64,000 bases of DNA from a bacterium Scap17 (lineage in GTDB: Bacteria; Pseudomonadota; Gammaproteobacteria; Pseudomonadales; Halomonadaceae), in the NCBI GenBank assembly GCA_013376735.1, contig VINJ01000001.1:1798001-1862000 (forward strand), in the 5' to 3' direction. How positions within the stretch are numbered: the first letter of the stretch is position 1; each line of letters starts with the position of its first letter. The position numbers were made by a program, and so were the translations under genes. Positions 23,888 through 34,464 of the stretch are shown here, piece by piece. The notes under the pieces are model-generated. The model was not told the DNA's origin. It made no database searches and saw only the letters and a list, made by a program, of their open reading frames with translations.

Positions 23888-25072
23888 ATGCGCTACGCCA
23901 CCATTACCGAACGACTGAGTGATCTGGGCGGTGACAAATGGGCCGTTCACAGCGCCGCCCGCCAGCGTATCCAGGCCGGCGAGCCGGTCATCGAGCTGAC
24001 CATCGGCGAGCCGGATATCGCCACGCATCCGGCCCTGGTCGAGCACTGTGTCGAGGCGCTGCGCGCCGGTCGTACCCGCTATTCCGATGGCCGTGGTGAA
24101 CCGGGGCTGGTCGCGGCACTGGCCGAGCGCTACGCCGCGCGCATGCCCGATATCAGCGCAGACAACGTGCTGTGTTTCCCTGGTACGCAGACGGCACTGT
24201 TCGCGGTAATGCTGGCATTGGTGGAAGAGGGGGCCGGCGTGCTGACCGGCGACCCCTACTACGCCACCTATGAAGGCGTGATACGTGGCGCCGGCGGTAA
24301 CCTGCAGCCGGTACCGCTGCGCATGGAGCATGGCTTCGTGTTGCAGCCACGGGATCTGGCCGTGGCCATCACGCCGCAGAGCCGTGTGTTGCTGCTCAAT
24401 ACCCCACACAACCCGACCGGGGCGGTGATGGACCGTGCGACTCTCGAGCAGCTCGGTGAGCTGTGTCGCGAGCATGATCTGTGGATCGTCTGCGATGAGG
24501 TCTATGAAGCGCTGATCTTCACGGGCGAATTCGTCTCGCCGCTGGAAATAGAGGCACTGCGTGAGCGCACCGTGGTGGTGTCCTCCATTTCCAAGAGCCA
24601 TGCCGCTACAGGCTTTCGCAGTGGCTGGGCCATCGGCTCGGCGGAATTCTGTCGTCGATTGTTGCCTGTTTCGGAAACCATGCTGTTCGGCAACCAGCCT
24701 TTTATCGCCGACATGACCGAAGCCGCACTGCGCGGGGATTTCGATACTACCGAGCGTCTGCGTGATTCTCTCGGGCGCCGCGCGCGTCTGGTGCATGAGG
24801 CGCTGGCGGCCATCCCGCAGCTGTCCTCCAGTCTGCCACAGGGGGGCATGTTCCTGATGGTCGATGTCTCCCGCACCGGCCTTGACGGTGAGCAATTCGC
24901 CTGGCGGCTACTGGAACAGCAGCAGGTGGCGGTGATGCCCGGCAGTGTGTTCGGTGATTGCGGTACCCCCCTGGTGCGTGTCGCCCTGACCGTACCGGAT
25001 GACACCCTGCTGGAAGCGGTGCAGCGCATGGCCATGCTGTGTGACCAGCTGGAAGCCGAGGTCGTGGCCTGA
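23888..25072 (+). CDS. class I/II pyridoxal-phosphate aminotransferase
   Basis: Fold-type I aminotransferase of 394 aa. The PLP lysine is K236 in SSISKSHAATGFRSGW. The cofactor and substrate sites TIGEPDI (N-terminal), NTPHNPTGA and IVCDEVYEALIF are all present. It transfers amino groups between an amino acid and a 2-oxo acid. ATG 23888 is used: GGAG lies just upstream and it starts 2 bp after the TetR gene. A TTG two codons earlier is less likely. With the hydroxyacid dehydrogenase and aldolase it suggests breakdown of an amino acid through its keto acid. Confidence 0.9.
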   Translation: MRYATITERLSDLGGDKWAVHSAARQRIQAGEPVIELTIGEPDIATHPALVEHCVEALRAGRTRYSDGRGEPGLVAALAERYAARMPDISADNVLCFPGTQTALFAVMLALVEEGAGVLTGDPYYATYEGVIRGAGGNLQPVPLRMEHGFVLQPRDLAVAITPQSRVLLLNTPHNPTGAVMDRATLEQLGELCREHDLWIVCDEVYEALIFTGEFVSPLEIEALRERTVVVSSISKSHAATGFRSGWAIGSAEFCRRLLPVSETMLFGNQPFIADMTEAALRGDFDTTERLRDSLGRRARLVHEALAAIPQLSSSLPQGGMFLMVDVSRTGLDGEQFAWRLLEQQQVAVMPGSVFGDCGTPLVRVALTVPDDTLLEAVQRMAMLCDQLEAEVVA

Positions 25073-25108
25073 GATCGTGGTCTGGGATCATGGGTAGATC
25101 CGTCGCCT

Positions 25109-25148
25109 GAACGCAGAAACGCCGCCCTCGGGCGGCGTTTCTGCGTTC
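25109..25148. terminator. bidirectional terminator
   Basis: Perfect 18-bp stem GAACGCAGAAACGCCGCC with a 4-nt loop, between the convergent aminotransferase and Trp-rich protein genes. Confidence 0.9.
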
Positions 25149-25169
25149 AACGGTGCTCATGCCGGGCCA

Positions 25170-25388
25170 TCATTTCCAGCCCATCTGCCAGACGTCATCT
25201 GCCTTGAGCTCGCGCCAGGCGAGAGTGTAATCCTTGCGGGTCAGTACCGCTTGCAACACGACCTCGACCACATGCTCGTCCTGCTCATCACGAATCAGGC
25301 GCGTGACGATGAAATGTCGCTCACGATTCTTGGGAGACACGGCAGTCCATTTGCTCTGCAACAGCTTGTCGGGGTTGATTCGATTCAT
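25170..25388 (-). CDS. small Trp-rich conserved protein (TIGR02450 type)
   Basis: A 72-aa basic protein. INPDKLLQSKWTAVSPKNRERHFIV and the end WRELKADDVWQMGW match my memory of the conserved short Trp-containing family TIGR02450, which has no known function. Four Trp residues are present in 72. There is no signal peptide or metal motif. It stands alone between a terminator and the LysR gene. Confidence 0.82.
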   Translation of the reverse strand: MNRINPDKLLQSKWTAVSPKNRERHFIVTRLIRDEQDEHVVEVVLQAVLTRKDYTLAWRELKADDVWQMGWK

Positions 25389-25496
25389 GCTGGTTCCTCA
25401 AGAAACGGTTGGCAGCTGCGTGCTGGACCTGTCAGTGCCAGCCCAGCCAGTTCTGGTCCAGTCAGTGCTCGGCAGACAGGTGAGCGCCAGGTGGGC

Positions 25497-26402
25497 TTAC
25501 ACCGAGGGTGGGCTCTCGTTGAGCAGTTGCCACAGCGACTCGGTCGCCGCGCTGTGCTTGCCACGGCGGCAATAGCAGGCCACCTCGAGGGTCGGGCCGC
25601 CCAGATCATCCAATAGCGAGACCAGTCTGCCGCTCTCCAGATCATCCTCGATCAGGCCGTGGGGCAGCCAACCGACTCCCAATCCGGCCATCACCAGTTC
25701 ACGAATGCCCAGCGTGAAGGACGTCTCGCAGATGATGTCGATGTCCTGGGCGCGCTGCAGGTCCATCAGGTAGGGCGAGGCCAGAATCTGGCCCAGAAAA
25801 CTCTCCGGATCATAGGCGATCAAGGGCAGACGCTGGTCACTGCGCGGCAGGTGCAGGGGGCGCCCCTGGGCGTCCGGGGCGCACACCGGCAGCAGCCGCT
25901 CCAGCCCCAGCGAGATGCGCTGGGTGTCGCCGTTGTCATCGAAGATCGGTGCCCCCTGCAGTTCGGAGCACAGCAGCAGGTCTGCCTGGTCATGCTCGAA
26001 CAGTTGCAGGCATTCGCTGCGATCCAGTGATTTTACCTGCAGTCCGGCTTCGGGAGAGTTGTGCCGGAAATAGCGCAGCAATCGCGGCAGGTAGCTGACG
26101 GTGAGGGTGTGCTGGGTGGTGATGATCGCCTTCGGTCCCTGGCGGGCCTCGCTGCGCAAGCGGCTGCGCAACGTGTAGAGCCGCGCCAGCCATTCCCGCA
26201 TTTCCTGCTCATATTCCAGCGCGTGCTCGGTGAGGATCATACGCTGCGACTGACGATAGACCAGCTCGACGCCCAGCCACTCTTCCAATTGCCGTATCCG
26301 GCGCGAGAAGGCGGGTTGCGTCACGTTGCGTCGCTCGGCTGCCAGCGAGAAGGTTCCGGCCTCGATCAATGCGAGAAAGTCTTCGATCCATTCGATCTTC
26401 AT
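25497..26402 (-). CDS. LysR family transcriptional regulator
   Basis: A 301-aa LysR-type protein. The winged helix-turn-helix is at the N-terminus (EWIEDFLALIEAGTFSLAAERRNVTQPAFSRRIRQLEEWLG). A periplasmic-binding-like effector domain spans about residues 90-295. It is divergent from the cysteate-lyase-like gene across a 400-bp gap, so it is the likely activator of that operon in response to the sulfonate or amino acid substrate. Confidence 0.9.
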   Translation of the reverse strand: MKIEWIEDFLALIEAGTFSLAAERRNVTQPAFSRRIRQLEEWLGVELVYRQSQRMILTEHALEYEQEMREWLARLYTLRSRLRSEARQGPKAIITTQHTLTVSYLPRLLRYFRHNSPEAGLQVKSLDRSECLQLFEHDQADLLLCSELQGAPIFDDNGDTQRISLGLERLLPVCAPDAQGRPLHLPRSDQRLPLIAYDPESFLGQILASPYLMDLQRAQDIDIICETSFTLGIRELVMAGLGVGWLPHGLIEDDLESGRLVSLLDDLGGPTLEVACYCRRGKHSAATESLWQLLNESPPSV

Positions 26403-26802
26403 GCGTCGCCTGAGGAGATGTCGGTTGTTGTTGGAGGTCGGCCATCATGCACCGAGTGCTTGTTGGGGTGAAGCCCGCACGCACACCCCCGGAGCATGGA
26501 CCATCCATGGTTCGTCTATGGTGGGGCAGCGCCGAAGGGCCAGGGGTGACAGGCAATGGATATGACTGCCAGACGGCGTTGCGGGCATGGCGATCTTCTG
26601 GATGCCTGAGTCGGACCAGAGCAAAGATCTGGTCATGCAGAAAAGTAACAAACTTTGAGAAACATGGCATTGGGACTGGCGAGAATCGCGGTTTACTGTT
26701 GAGAAGACCGCTCGGCGGCGTGCCGGAGTGATGTCACACATTCGACGAACGTCGTTATGAGAGTAACCCCCTATGACAACAATGACTCGCCTGGAGGCTC
26801 GT
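26403..26802. other. divergent control region, LysR / lyase operon
   Basis: 400 bp without a gene. It contains the palindrome ACCAT-CC-ATGGT (26500-26511), followed 6 bp later by another ATGGT. This is a reasonable LysR operator candidate but has no further support. No clear -35/-10 pair stands out. Confidence 0.45.
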
Positions 26803-27816
26803 ATGCATCTGTCCCGTTTTCCCCGTGTTCGTCTTGGTCACCTCTCGACTCCGCTGGAGCCGATGGACAACCTGAGCAAGCTGTTGGGTGGGCCGCGTCT
26901 CTGGATCAAACGTGATGACTGCACCGGGCTTTCCACCGGTGGCAACAAGACCCGCAAGCTGGAATTCTTGATGGCGGACGCGCTGGAGCAGGGCGCCGAC
27001 ACCATCATCACCCAAGGCGCTACCCAGTCCAACCACGCGCGTCAGACCGCTGCCGCTGCCTGCAAGCTGGGTCTTGAGTGCCACATCTTGCTGGAAGACC
27101 GTACCGGCAGCGACGACCGCAGCTACAACTACAACGGCAACGTCTTCCTCGACCAGCTGCATGGCGCGACGGTCGCCAAGCGTGAAGGTGGGGCCGACAT
27201 GGCAGCCGAGATGGAAGCGCTGGCCGACAAGCTGATCGGCAAGGGCAAGAAGCCTTACATCATCCCGGGGGGTGGTTCCAACGAGATCGGCGCGCTGGGT
27301 TACGTGAATGCCGCCCTCGAGCTGCTGTCCCAGGCCAACGACATGGGCCTCAAGATCGATCACCTCGTGCACGCCACCGGCAGCGCCGGGACCCAGGCGG
27401 GTCTGGTGACGGGCCTGACCGCCTGCAACTCCGGCATTCCGGTACTCGGCATCGGCGTGCGGGCCCCGAAGGACAAGCAGGAAGGCAATGTCTTCGCGCT
27501 GGCGCAGAAGACTGAAGCCAAGCTGGGCCTGTCTGGCGTGGTGAAGCGCGAAGATGTCGTCGCCAATTGCGATTACGTCGGTGAAGGCTACGGCATTCCG
27601 ACTGAAAGCATGATCGAGGCCGTCACGCTGTTGGCTCAGCAGGAAGGTATCCTGCTGGACCCGGTCTACTCCGGCAAGGGCATGGCTGGTCTGATCGACC
27701 TGGTGCGCAAGGGACACTTCAAGGAAGGCGAGAACGTGGTCTTCCTGCACACCGGCGGCGCCGTGGCCCTGTTCGGTTACCCGGACGCCTTCAACTTCGC
27801 GGATTACCAGGCCTGA
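26803..27816 (+). CDS. cuyA: PLP-dependent lyase: L-cysteate sulfo-lyase / D-cysteine desulfhydrase family
   Basis: Fold-type II PLP enzyme of 337 aa in the ACC-deaminase/D-cysteine desulfhydrase family. K49 in [12 protein letters not shown] is the cofactor lysine. [14 protein letters not shown] holds the phosphate/substrate Ser-Asn, and [16 protein letters not shown] and [10 protein letters not shown] bind phosphate. It would release sulfite (from cysteate) or sulfide (from D-cysteine) plus pyruvate and ammonia. The symbol rests on context: an HpsN-like dehydrogenase, a TRAP transporter and a racemase follow. D-cysteine desulfhydrase is the alternative. The start 26803 follows CTGGAGG, whereas ATG 26773 does not have such a site. 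Confidence 0.68.
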   Translation: MHLSRFPRVRLGHLSTPLEPMDNLSKLLGGPRLWIKRDDCTGLSTGGNKTRKLEFLMADALEQGADTIITQGATQSNHARQTAAAACKLGLECHILLEDRTGSDDRSYNYNGNVFLDQLHGATVAKREGGADMAAEMEALADKLIGKGKKPYIIPGGGSNEIGALGYVNAALELLSQANDMGLKIDHLVHATGSAGTQAGLVTGLTACNSGIPVLGIGVRAPKDKQEGNVFALAQKTEAKLGLSGVVKREDVVANCDYVGEGYGIPTESMIEAVTLLAQQEGILLDPVYSGKGMAGLIDLVRKGHFKEGENVVFLHTGGAVALFGYPDAFNFADYQA

Positions 27817-27835
27817 TAGCGTTCGCGGCCAGTGA

Positions 27836-29260
<1,425 letters not shown>

Positions 29261-29269
29261 GGAGGCCAC

Positions 29270-30478
29270 ATGCGTCGTTTTGCCAAGTCATTCACCCAGC
29301 AGGAAGCCATCTCCGATACCGCCATCGAGGCTGCTGTCGCTGTGATGCGCAGTGGTCGCCTGCATCGCTACAACCTAGCGGAAGGCGAGCAGGGCGAAAC
29401 GGCGCTGCTGGAAAAGGAATTTGCAGCGAGTCTGGGCATTCCCCATGCGCTGGCCTGTGCCTCTGGCGGCTATGCCCTGCAGCTGGCACTGCGCGCCTGC
29501 GGACTCGAGGCCGGTGACAAGGTGTTGTGCAACGCCTTCACCCTGTCCCCGGTGCCCGGCAGCATCGTCGCCGCCGGTGGCGAGCCGGTGCTGGTGGACA
29601 TCCTCGAGGACACCACCGTCGATCCGGAGGATCTGGCGCGTGCGGCAGATCAGAGCGGGGCCCGTTTCTTCATGCTCTCGCACATGCGCGGCCATATCGG
29701 CGACATGCACGCGATCATGCAGGTCTGCGACAGCCGCGGCATCACGGTGATCGAGGATTGCGCGCATACCATGGGCGCGAGCTACGACGGCAAGCCCAGC
29801 GGCACTTTCGGCAAGGTCGGCTGCTACAGCACCCAGACCTACAAGCACGTCAATTCCGGTGAAGGTGGCCTGCTGGCGACCGCCGATGATGAAGTGATGC
29901 GACGCGCTATCATCCTGTCGGGCTCCTACATGCTGTACGACCGCCACCTAGCGGCGCCGGCCGCGGAGAGCTTCGCCGAGACGCGCCTGCAGACACCCAA
30001 CATGAGTGGTCGCATGGACAATCTGCGTGCCGCCATCCTGCGTCCGCAACTGAGAGAGCTGGCAGAGCGTCGTGAGCGCTGGAATGCCCTGTATGCCCGC
30101 ATGCAGGACCGGCTCGCAGCCATGGAGGGCGTCACGCCCATCCTGCGTGGCCCGCTGGAAGGCTACGTCGGAAGCTCCATCCAGTTCACGCTGGCACAGT
30201 GCACCCACGAGCAGATCGCCGCCTTCATCGCAGGCTGTGAAGCGCGTGGGTTACCGGTGAAATGGTACGGCAAGCCGCTGCCGGAGGATTACACCAGCCG
30301 CTACGACAGCTGGGCCTATCTGGGCAGCCATCGTGCGGTGCCTAATGCCGATCGTGTACTGGCGTCACTGTGTGATCTGCGCCTTCCGCTGACCTTCGAC
30401 GTCCAGGACTGTGAGGTCATCGCTGACTTGATCCAGGACGCTCTGCACAGCGCACGACCTGTCTCGACCGTCGCGTGA
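29270..30478 (+). CDS. DegT/DnrJ/EryC1/StrS-family aminotransferase
   Basis: PLP-dependent enzyme of 402 aa of the sugar-aminotransferase fold. The cofactor lysine is K192 in STQTYKHVNSGEGG. The Asp that holds the pyridine nitrogen is in VIEDCAHTMGASYDGK. ACASGGYALQLALRA is the phosphate-binding segment. Sugar biosynthesis genes are absent. It lies 9 bp after the HpsN-like gene, behind a GGAGG site, so here it probably transaminates a pathway intermediate such as a sulfonated or C3/C4 keto acid. That role is inference. Confidence 0.83.
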   Translation: MRRFAKSFTQQEAISDTAIEAAVAVMRSGRLHRYNLAEGEQGETALLEKEFAASLGIPHALACASGGYALQLALRACGLEAGDKVLCNAFTLSPVPGSIVAAGGEPVLVDILEDTTVDPEDLARAADQSGARFFMLSHMRGHIGDMHAIMQVCDSRGITVIEDCAHTMGASYDGKPSGTFGKVGCYSTQTYKHVNSGEGGLLATADDEVMRRAIILSGSYMLYDRHLAAPAAESFAETRLQTPNMSGRMDNLRAAILRPQLRELAERRERWNALYARMQDRLAAMEGVTPILRGPLEGYVGSSIQFTLAQCTHEQIAAFIAGCEARGLPVKWYGKPLPEDYTSRYDSWAYLGSHRAVPNADRVLASLCDLRLPLTFDVQDCEVIADLIQDALHSARPVSTVA

Positions 30479-30604
30479 CTATGCCCGGCGGCAGCAGGTG
30501 ACGGGGATAAACCCATAACGATAACGCTTTGAAAGCCACATGATCTTCAAGCCGCATGTCCTGGTGAAAGGGCATGTGGACCCGCAACCAGTGGAGTAAT
30601 AACA

Positions 30605-31585
30605 ATGTTCAATAAAGCTCTCTTGGCAACCGCAGTGATGTTGGCGATGTCAGCGACCGCTCAGGCCAAGACCTTCAAGGTCGGCATGGGCGATCCGATG
30701 GATTCGGATCAGGGCGCGCTTGCACAGCGCTTCGAGGAACTGGTCGAGGACCTTTCCGATGGCGAGATGCAGGTGGAGTTGTTCCCGGGCGGTCAGCTGG
30801 GCTCCGAGACCGGCATGATCCAGGACACGCGCATCGGCAAGCTGGACTTCGCGCTGATCGGCGTCGGCAATCTGACGCCCTACGCGCCGCGCCTCGGCGC
30901 GCTCACCATGCCCTATGCACTGCGTAGCCATGCGGATGCCGTCAAGGCCACCACCGGCCCGCTGGCGGATGAATGGAACCAGATCGCCGAGAAACAGGCC
31001 GGCGTCCACATCGTCAGCTGGCTGTATTCCAACTTCCGTTATCTGACCAACTCCAAGCGTCCGGTGACGTCGCTGGAAGACCTTGAAGGCATGAAGATCC
31101 GTGTGCCGCAGAACAAGATCATGCTCGCCACCTATCAGGCCTGGGGCGCCAGCCCGATCAGCATGTCGTGGCCGGAAGTCTTCACCGGTCTGCAGCAGGG
31201 CGTGATCGATGGCCAGGACAACCCGGACATCGTCAACTACACGATGAAGTTCCAGGAAGTGCAGAAGTATCTGACCGAGGTCCACTACCAGTACTCCCTG
31301 CAGCCGATCGTCATGGGGGTGCGTACCTACAACAAGCTCTCTGACGAGGAGCGCGAGATCATCGATCGCGCCGGCCTGGAAGCCCAGCTCTATGCGCTTC
31401 AATTCCAGCTGACCGAGGCCTCTCAGGCGCGTGCTGCCATGGAAGCTGAAGGGGTGCAGTCCGCCCAGCTGACCGACGAGGACAAGTGGATCAGCATTGC
31501 CAAGGAAGAAGTCTGGCCGCAGTTCTATGAAGAGATCGGCGGCAAGGAATCCTTCGACGAATTGCAGAAAGCATTGGGCCACTGA
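30605..31585 (+). CDS. dctP: TRAP transporter substrate-binding protein, DctP family
   Basis: Second TRAP receptor, 326 aa. The signal peptide MFNKALLATAVMLAMSATAQAK is clear, with AQA cleavage. Family markers are QGALAQRFEELVEDLS, VELFPGGQLGSETG, LEGMKIRVPQNK (ligand-binding Arg) and LQQGVIDGQDNP. GGAG lies 9 nt before the ATG. It belongs to the lyase/HpsN cluster; the ligand is likely a C3 sulfonate or a related acid. It differs clearly from the receptor at 142-1170. Confidence 0.92.
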   Translation: MFNKALLATAVMLAMSATAQAKTFKVGMGDPMDSDQGALAQRFEELVEDLSDGEMQVELFPGGQLGSETGMIQDTRIGKLDFALIGVGNLTPYAPRLGALTMPYALRSHADAVKATTGPLADEWNQIAEKQAGVHIVSWLYSNFRYLTNSKRPVTSLEDLEGMKIRVPQNKIMLATYQAWGASPISMSWPEVFTGLQQGVIDGQDNPDIVNYTMKFQEVQKYLTEVHYQYSLQPIVMGVRTYNKLSDEEREIIDRAGLEAQLYALQFQLTEASQARAAMEAEGVQSAQLTDEDKWISIAKEEVWPQFYEEIGGKESFDELQKALGH

Positions 31586-31595
31586 GCCCGAGTGG

Positions 31596-31644
31596 GCGGG
31601 GTCGCTCGCGGCGTCAGCGTGAATGACGCCTGAGCGACCCCCGC
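31596..31644 (+). other. strong hairpin between dctP and dctQ
   Basis: GGGGTCGCTC (31598) pairs with GAGCGACCCC (31632), with an inner GGCGTCA/TGACGCC stem. There is no U-run. Such hairpins after a binding-protein gene often stabilise its message relative to the permease genes. Confidence 0.6.
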
Positions 31645-31720
31645 TGCGTTCAATGCTATCGAGCAGGGATACCAGACAGTGCTGGTATCCCTCTCACAGT
31701 TCATCGTGAAGGAGGCTCGC

Positions 31721-32278
31721 ATGTTGGCCAGATTGAACAATCTCGAGGATTACGCCTGCCGCTTTCTACTCGCGGTCTTCGTACTCCTGCTGTTTTCCCA
31801 AGTGGTATTGCGTGTCGTGTTCGGTATCGGCATGGCATGGATGGAAGAGCTGGCACGCTACGCCTTCGTCTGGTTCGTCTTCCTGGGGGCTGCACACGCG
31901 GCTCACCTGAGTGCCCACAATCGGCTGCAGACCCATATCAATCTGCTGCCGCGCAAGGTGGCCAACGCCATCCTGCTGTTTGTCGACCTTATCTGGGCGC
32001 TCTTCAGCCTGATCATCGCCTACAAGAGCCTGGATCTGATCGGGCTTCTCACCGAGTTTCCCTATGAGTCCCCAGCGCTCGGCTGGTCGCTCGCCTATGT
32101 CTATTACATCTTCCCCGTGGCCTTCACCTTGATGGCCTTTCGCGTATTGCAGGTGCAGTTCCTCAAGCTGGTCAGAGGCATCGAGCCCGGCAACGTGGAC
32201 GACGAGGAAGTGAAGCGCATCACGGAAGGGGCCCCGGATGCCGCCGATGACACCCGCACCGCCAAGATGGGAGGCTGA
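31721..32278 (+). CDS. dctQ: TRAP transporter small permease, DctQ family
   Basis: Small membrane subunit of the second TRAP system, 185 aa with four predicted helices. WMEELARYAFVWFVFLGAAHAAHL is the family signature near residues 45-70. The start at 31721 follows GAAGGAGG; an in-frame GTG 42 bp upstream is rejected. The gene ends 4 bp before dctM. Confidence 0.87.
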   Translation: MLARLNNLEDYACRFLLAVFVLLLFSQVVLRVVFGIGMAWMEELARYAFVWFVFLGAAHAAHLSAHNRLQTHINLLPRKVANAILLFVDLIWALFSLIIAYKSLDLIGLLTEFPYESPALGWSLAYVYYIFPVAFTLMAFRVLQVQFLKLVRGIEPGNVDDEEVKRITEGAPDAADDTRTAKMGG

Positions 32279-32282
32279 TGCC

Positions 32283-33563
32283 ATGGCCGCGACTATTCTG
32301 TTCTCTCTGTTCGGTGCACTGCTGTTTCTGGGCTCACCCATCGTCGTTGCCCTTGGGGTGGCGTCCATGGCGGTCTATGTCGTCAGTGGTGATGACATCA
32401 CCTCGCTGGTGGAGCTGGCGTTCTCGGCGATCAACTCCTTCCCGCTGATGGCACTGCCATCCTTCATTCTGGCGGGCGCCCTGATGGGCGACGCCGGCAT
32501 CGCGCGGCGTCTGATTCGTATCGCCGAAGAGCTGGCGGGCCCGGCCGCAGGTGGCCTGGGGGCGGCAGCGGTGATGGCCTGCATGTTCTTCGGCGCCATC
32601 TCCGGCTCGGGGCCGGCGACCACGGCGGCCGTGGGCATGCTGGTGATTCCGGCGATGATCGAACGTGGCTACGGCCGCAGCTATCCGGCGGCGATTACCG
32701 CCACCGCTGGCGGACTGGGCGTCGTGATTCCGCCCAGCATGCCGTTGGTCATCTACGGGGTGACCGCCAACGAGTCGATCTCGGCGCTGTTCATGGCGGG
32801 TGTCATCCCGGGCATCATGCTGGGGGCGGCCCTGATGATCGCCAACTACATCACCGCCAAGCGCAACGGCTATCAGGCCCAGGGCGAGCCGTACGACAAG
32901 GCGCGTGTCTTCAAGGTACTCAAGGAGGGCTTCTGGTCACTGATGGCACCGGTGGTCATCCTCGGCGGCATCTACAGCGGTCTTTTCACACCGACCGAAG
33001 CCGCCGTCGTCTCGATCTTCTATGCGCTGTTCGTCGGTGTCTTCATTCACAAGGAGTCCTCGCTGCTGGGCTTGAATGAAGCCTTCCAGAACACGACTTG
33101 GCTGACCGGTCGCGTGCTGATCATCATGTTCACCGCTACCGCCTTCGGTCGCATCCTGGTGGAGCATCACATTCCGGCCATGATCGCCCAGGGCATCCTC
33201 AACATCACCGACAGCCTGTGGCTGGTGTGGGTGCTGGTGATCGCCTTCCTGCTGATCGTCGGCATGTTCATCGAGATTCTGGCCACCATCATGATCGTCA
33301 CGCCGGTGTTGCTGCCGGTCATGGTGGAGCTGGGCGTCGACCCGGTGCACTTCGGGATCGTGCTGGTGGTGAGTCTCGGGATCGGCTTCTCGACCCCGCC
33401 ACTGGGCGAGAACATGTTCATCAGCTCCAGCATCGCCAACGTGTCCATCGAGAAAATCTCGGTGCGGGCGCTGCCGCTGGTCGGCACCATGGTGCTGATC
33501 GCCTTGCTGCTGGCCTTCGTGCCGCAGCTGACAATGTGGCTGCCGGATATGATGGGCTTCTAG
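32283..33563 (+). CDS. dctM: TRAP transporter large permease, DctM family
   Basis: Twelve-helix permease of 426 aa for the second TRAP system. Conserved segments include LPSFILAGALMGDAGIARRL, CMFFGAISGSGPATTAAVG, TATAGGLGVVIPPSMPLVIYG and the C-terminal GFSTPPLGENMFISSSI. GGGAGG lies 9 nt before ATG 32283. It shares the operon with the lyase/dehydrogenase genes, with no terminator in between. Confidence 0.92.
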   Translation: MAATILFSLFGALLFLGSPIVVALGVASMAVYVVSGDDITSLVELAFSAINSFPLMALPSFILAGALMGDAGIARRLIRIAEELAGPAAGGLGAAAVMACMFFGAISGSGPATTAAVGMLVIPAMIERGYGRSYPAAITATAGGLGVVIPPSMPLVIYGVTANESISALFMAGVIPGIMLGAALMIANYITAKRNGYQAQGEPYDKARVFKVLKEGFWSLMAPVVILGGIYSGLFTPTEAAVVSIFYALFVGVFIHKESSLLGLNEAFQNTTWLTGRVLIIMFTATAFGRILVEHHIPAMIAQGILNITDSLWLVWVLVIAFLLIVGMFIEILATIMIVTPVLLPVMVELGVDPVHFGIVLVVSLGIGFSTPPLGENMFISSSIANVSIEKISVRALPLVGTMVLIALLLAFVPQLTMWLPDMMGF

Positions 33564-33578
33564 CGGCCCAGCGGAGGG

Positions 33579-33672
33579 CAGTGGCTCGTCATCACTGTTT
33601 TCGTCAACACAGTGGCTCGTAAACACAGCCCTTCGTGAACAGTGCCTCATGAAACAGTTTCTCGAGAGGATG
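33579..33672. repeat. 15-16-bp degenerate tandem repeat
   Basis: About six units of 14-16 bp beginning CAG (for example CAGTGGCTCGTCATCA, CAGTGGCTCGTAAACA), starting 16 bp after the dctM stop and filling most of the gap before the racemase gene. Confidence 0.7.
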
Positions 33673-33735
33673 CCGGCCACGTCGCCATCCTCTCGAGCCT
33701 TGATCTTCAGTGAGAGTTTTGTCGGAGAACGACCA

Positions 33736-34455
33736 ATGAGAAGCTCGCATGACGCCTCGGGCGCAGAACATATCGTCGTGGGCGTGTTGGGCGGCATGGG
33801 GCCGGATGCCACGGTGGCCTTCATGCAGCAGGTGATCCAGGCCACACCGGCCGAGGACGACATCAATCATGTACACATGGTGGTCGACAACAATCCCAAG
33901 GTGCCGTCGCGCATCAAGGCTCTGCTGGAAGGGGGCGATGTCTCTCCGGGGCCTGCCATCGCGGAAATGGCCCAGCGACTGGAGCAGTCCGGGTGTGATT
34001 TTCTGGTCATGCCCTGCAACACGGCCCACTACTACTGGCAGGATGCGCAGGACGCCGTCTCGATTCCGGTGTGGCATATCGTCGAGCGCACCCTGGACTG
34101 GGTGGCGGCGCAGTGGCCGGGCGCACGTGTCGGCATGCTGTGTTCCCCGGCGCTGCGCAAGATTGGCCTTTACGAAGGCTTCATCGAGTCGCGTGGTCTG
34201 TCGCTGGCCTATCCCCAGGATGAGGACGCGATGCTGGAGGTGATCCGCAGCGTCAAGAAAGGCCAGGTGAGTGATGACGCCGTCGGGGGAGCCTTCCGTC
34301 AGGCCGCCGCTGACCTGGTGGCGCAGGAAGCCGATGTGCTGGTGCTGGCCTGCACCGAGCTCTCCATTATCAGCCATCTGCTCGATGACCGGCTGCCGAT
34401 CGTGGATTCCGTCGAAGCGCTGGCCGTCAGCGTGGCACAGGCGGCCACTCAGTAA
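33736..34455 (+). CDS. aspartate/glutamate racemase family protein
   Basis: Cofactor-independent racemase of 239 aa using two cysteines: C94 in LVMPCNTAHYY and C206 in VLACTELSI. The N-terminal VGVLGGMGPDAT is the carboxylate-binding loop. It would invert an amino acid, classically aspartate. In this cluster a cysteate racemase role is plausible: such racemases are known companions of cysteate sulfo-lyase, as I recall. The start 33736 follows GGAGAA; upstream in-frame starts would translate the repeat region. Its end is 9 bp from the convergent AraC gene. Confidence 0.87.
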   Translation: MRSSHDASGAEHIVVGVLGGMGPDATVAFMQQVIQATPAEDDINHVHMVVDNNPKVPSRIKALLEGGDVSPGPAIAEMAQRLEQSGCDFLVMPCNTAHYYWQDAQDAVSIPVWHIVERTLDWVAAQWPGARVGMLCSPALRKIGLYEGFIESRGLSLAYPQDEDAMLEVIRSVKKGQVSDDAVGGAFRQAAADLVAQEADVLVLACTELSIISHLLDDRLPIVDSVEALAVSVAQAATQ

Positions 34456-34464
34456 GCGTCGCCG

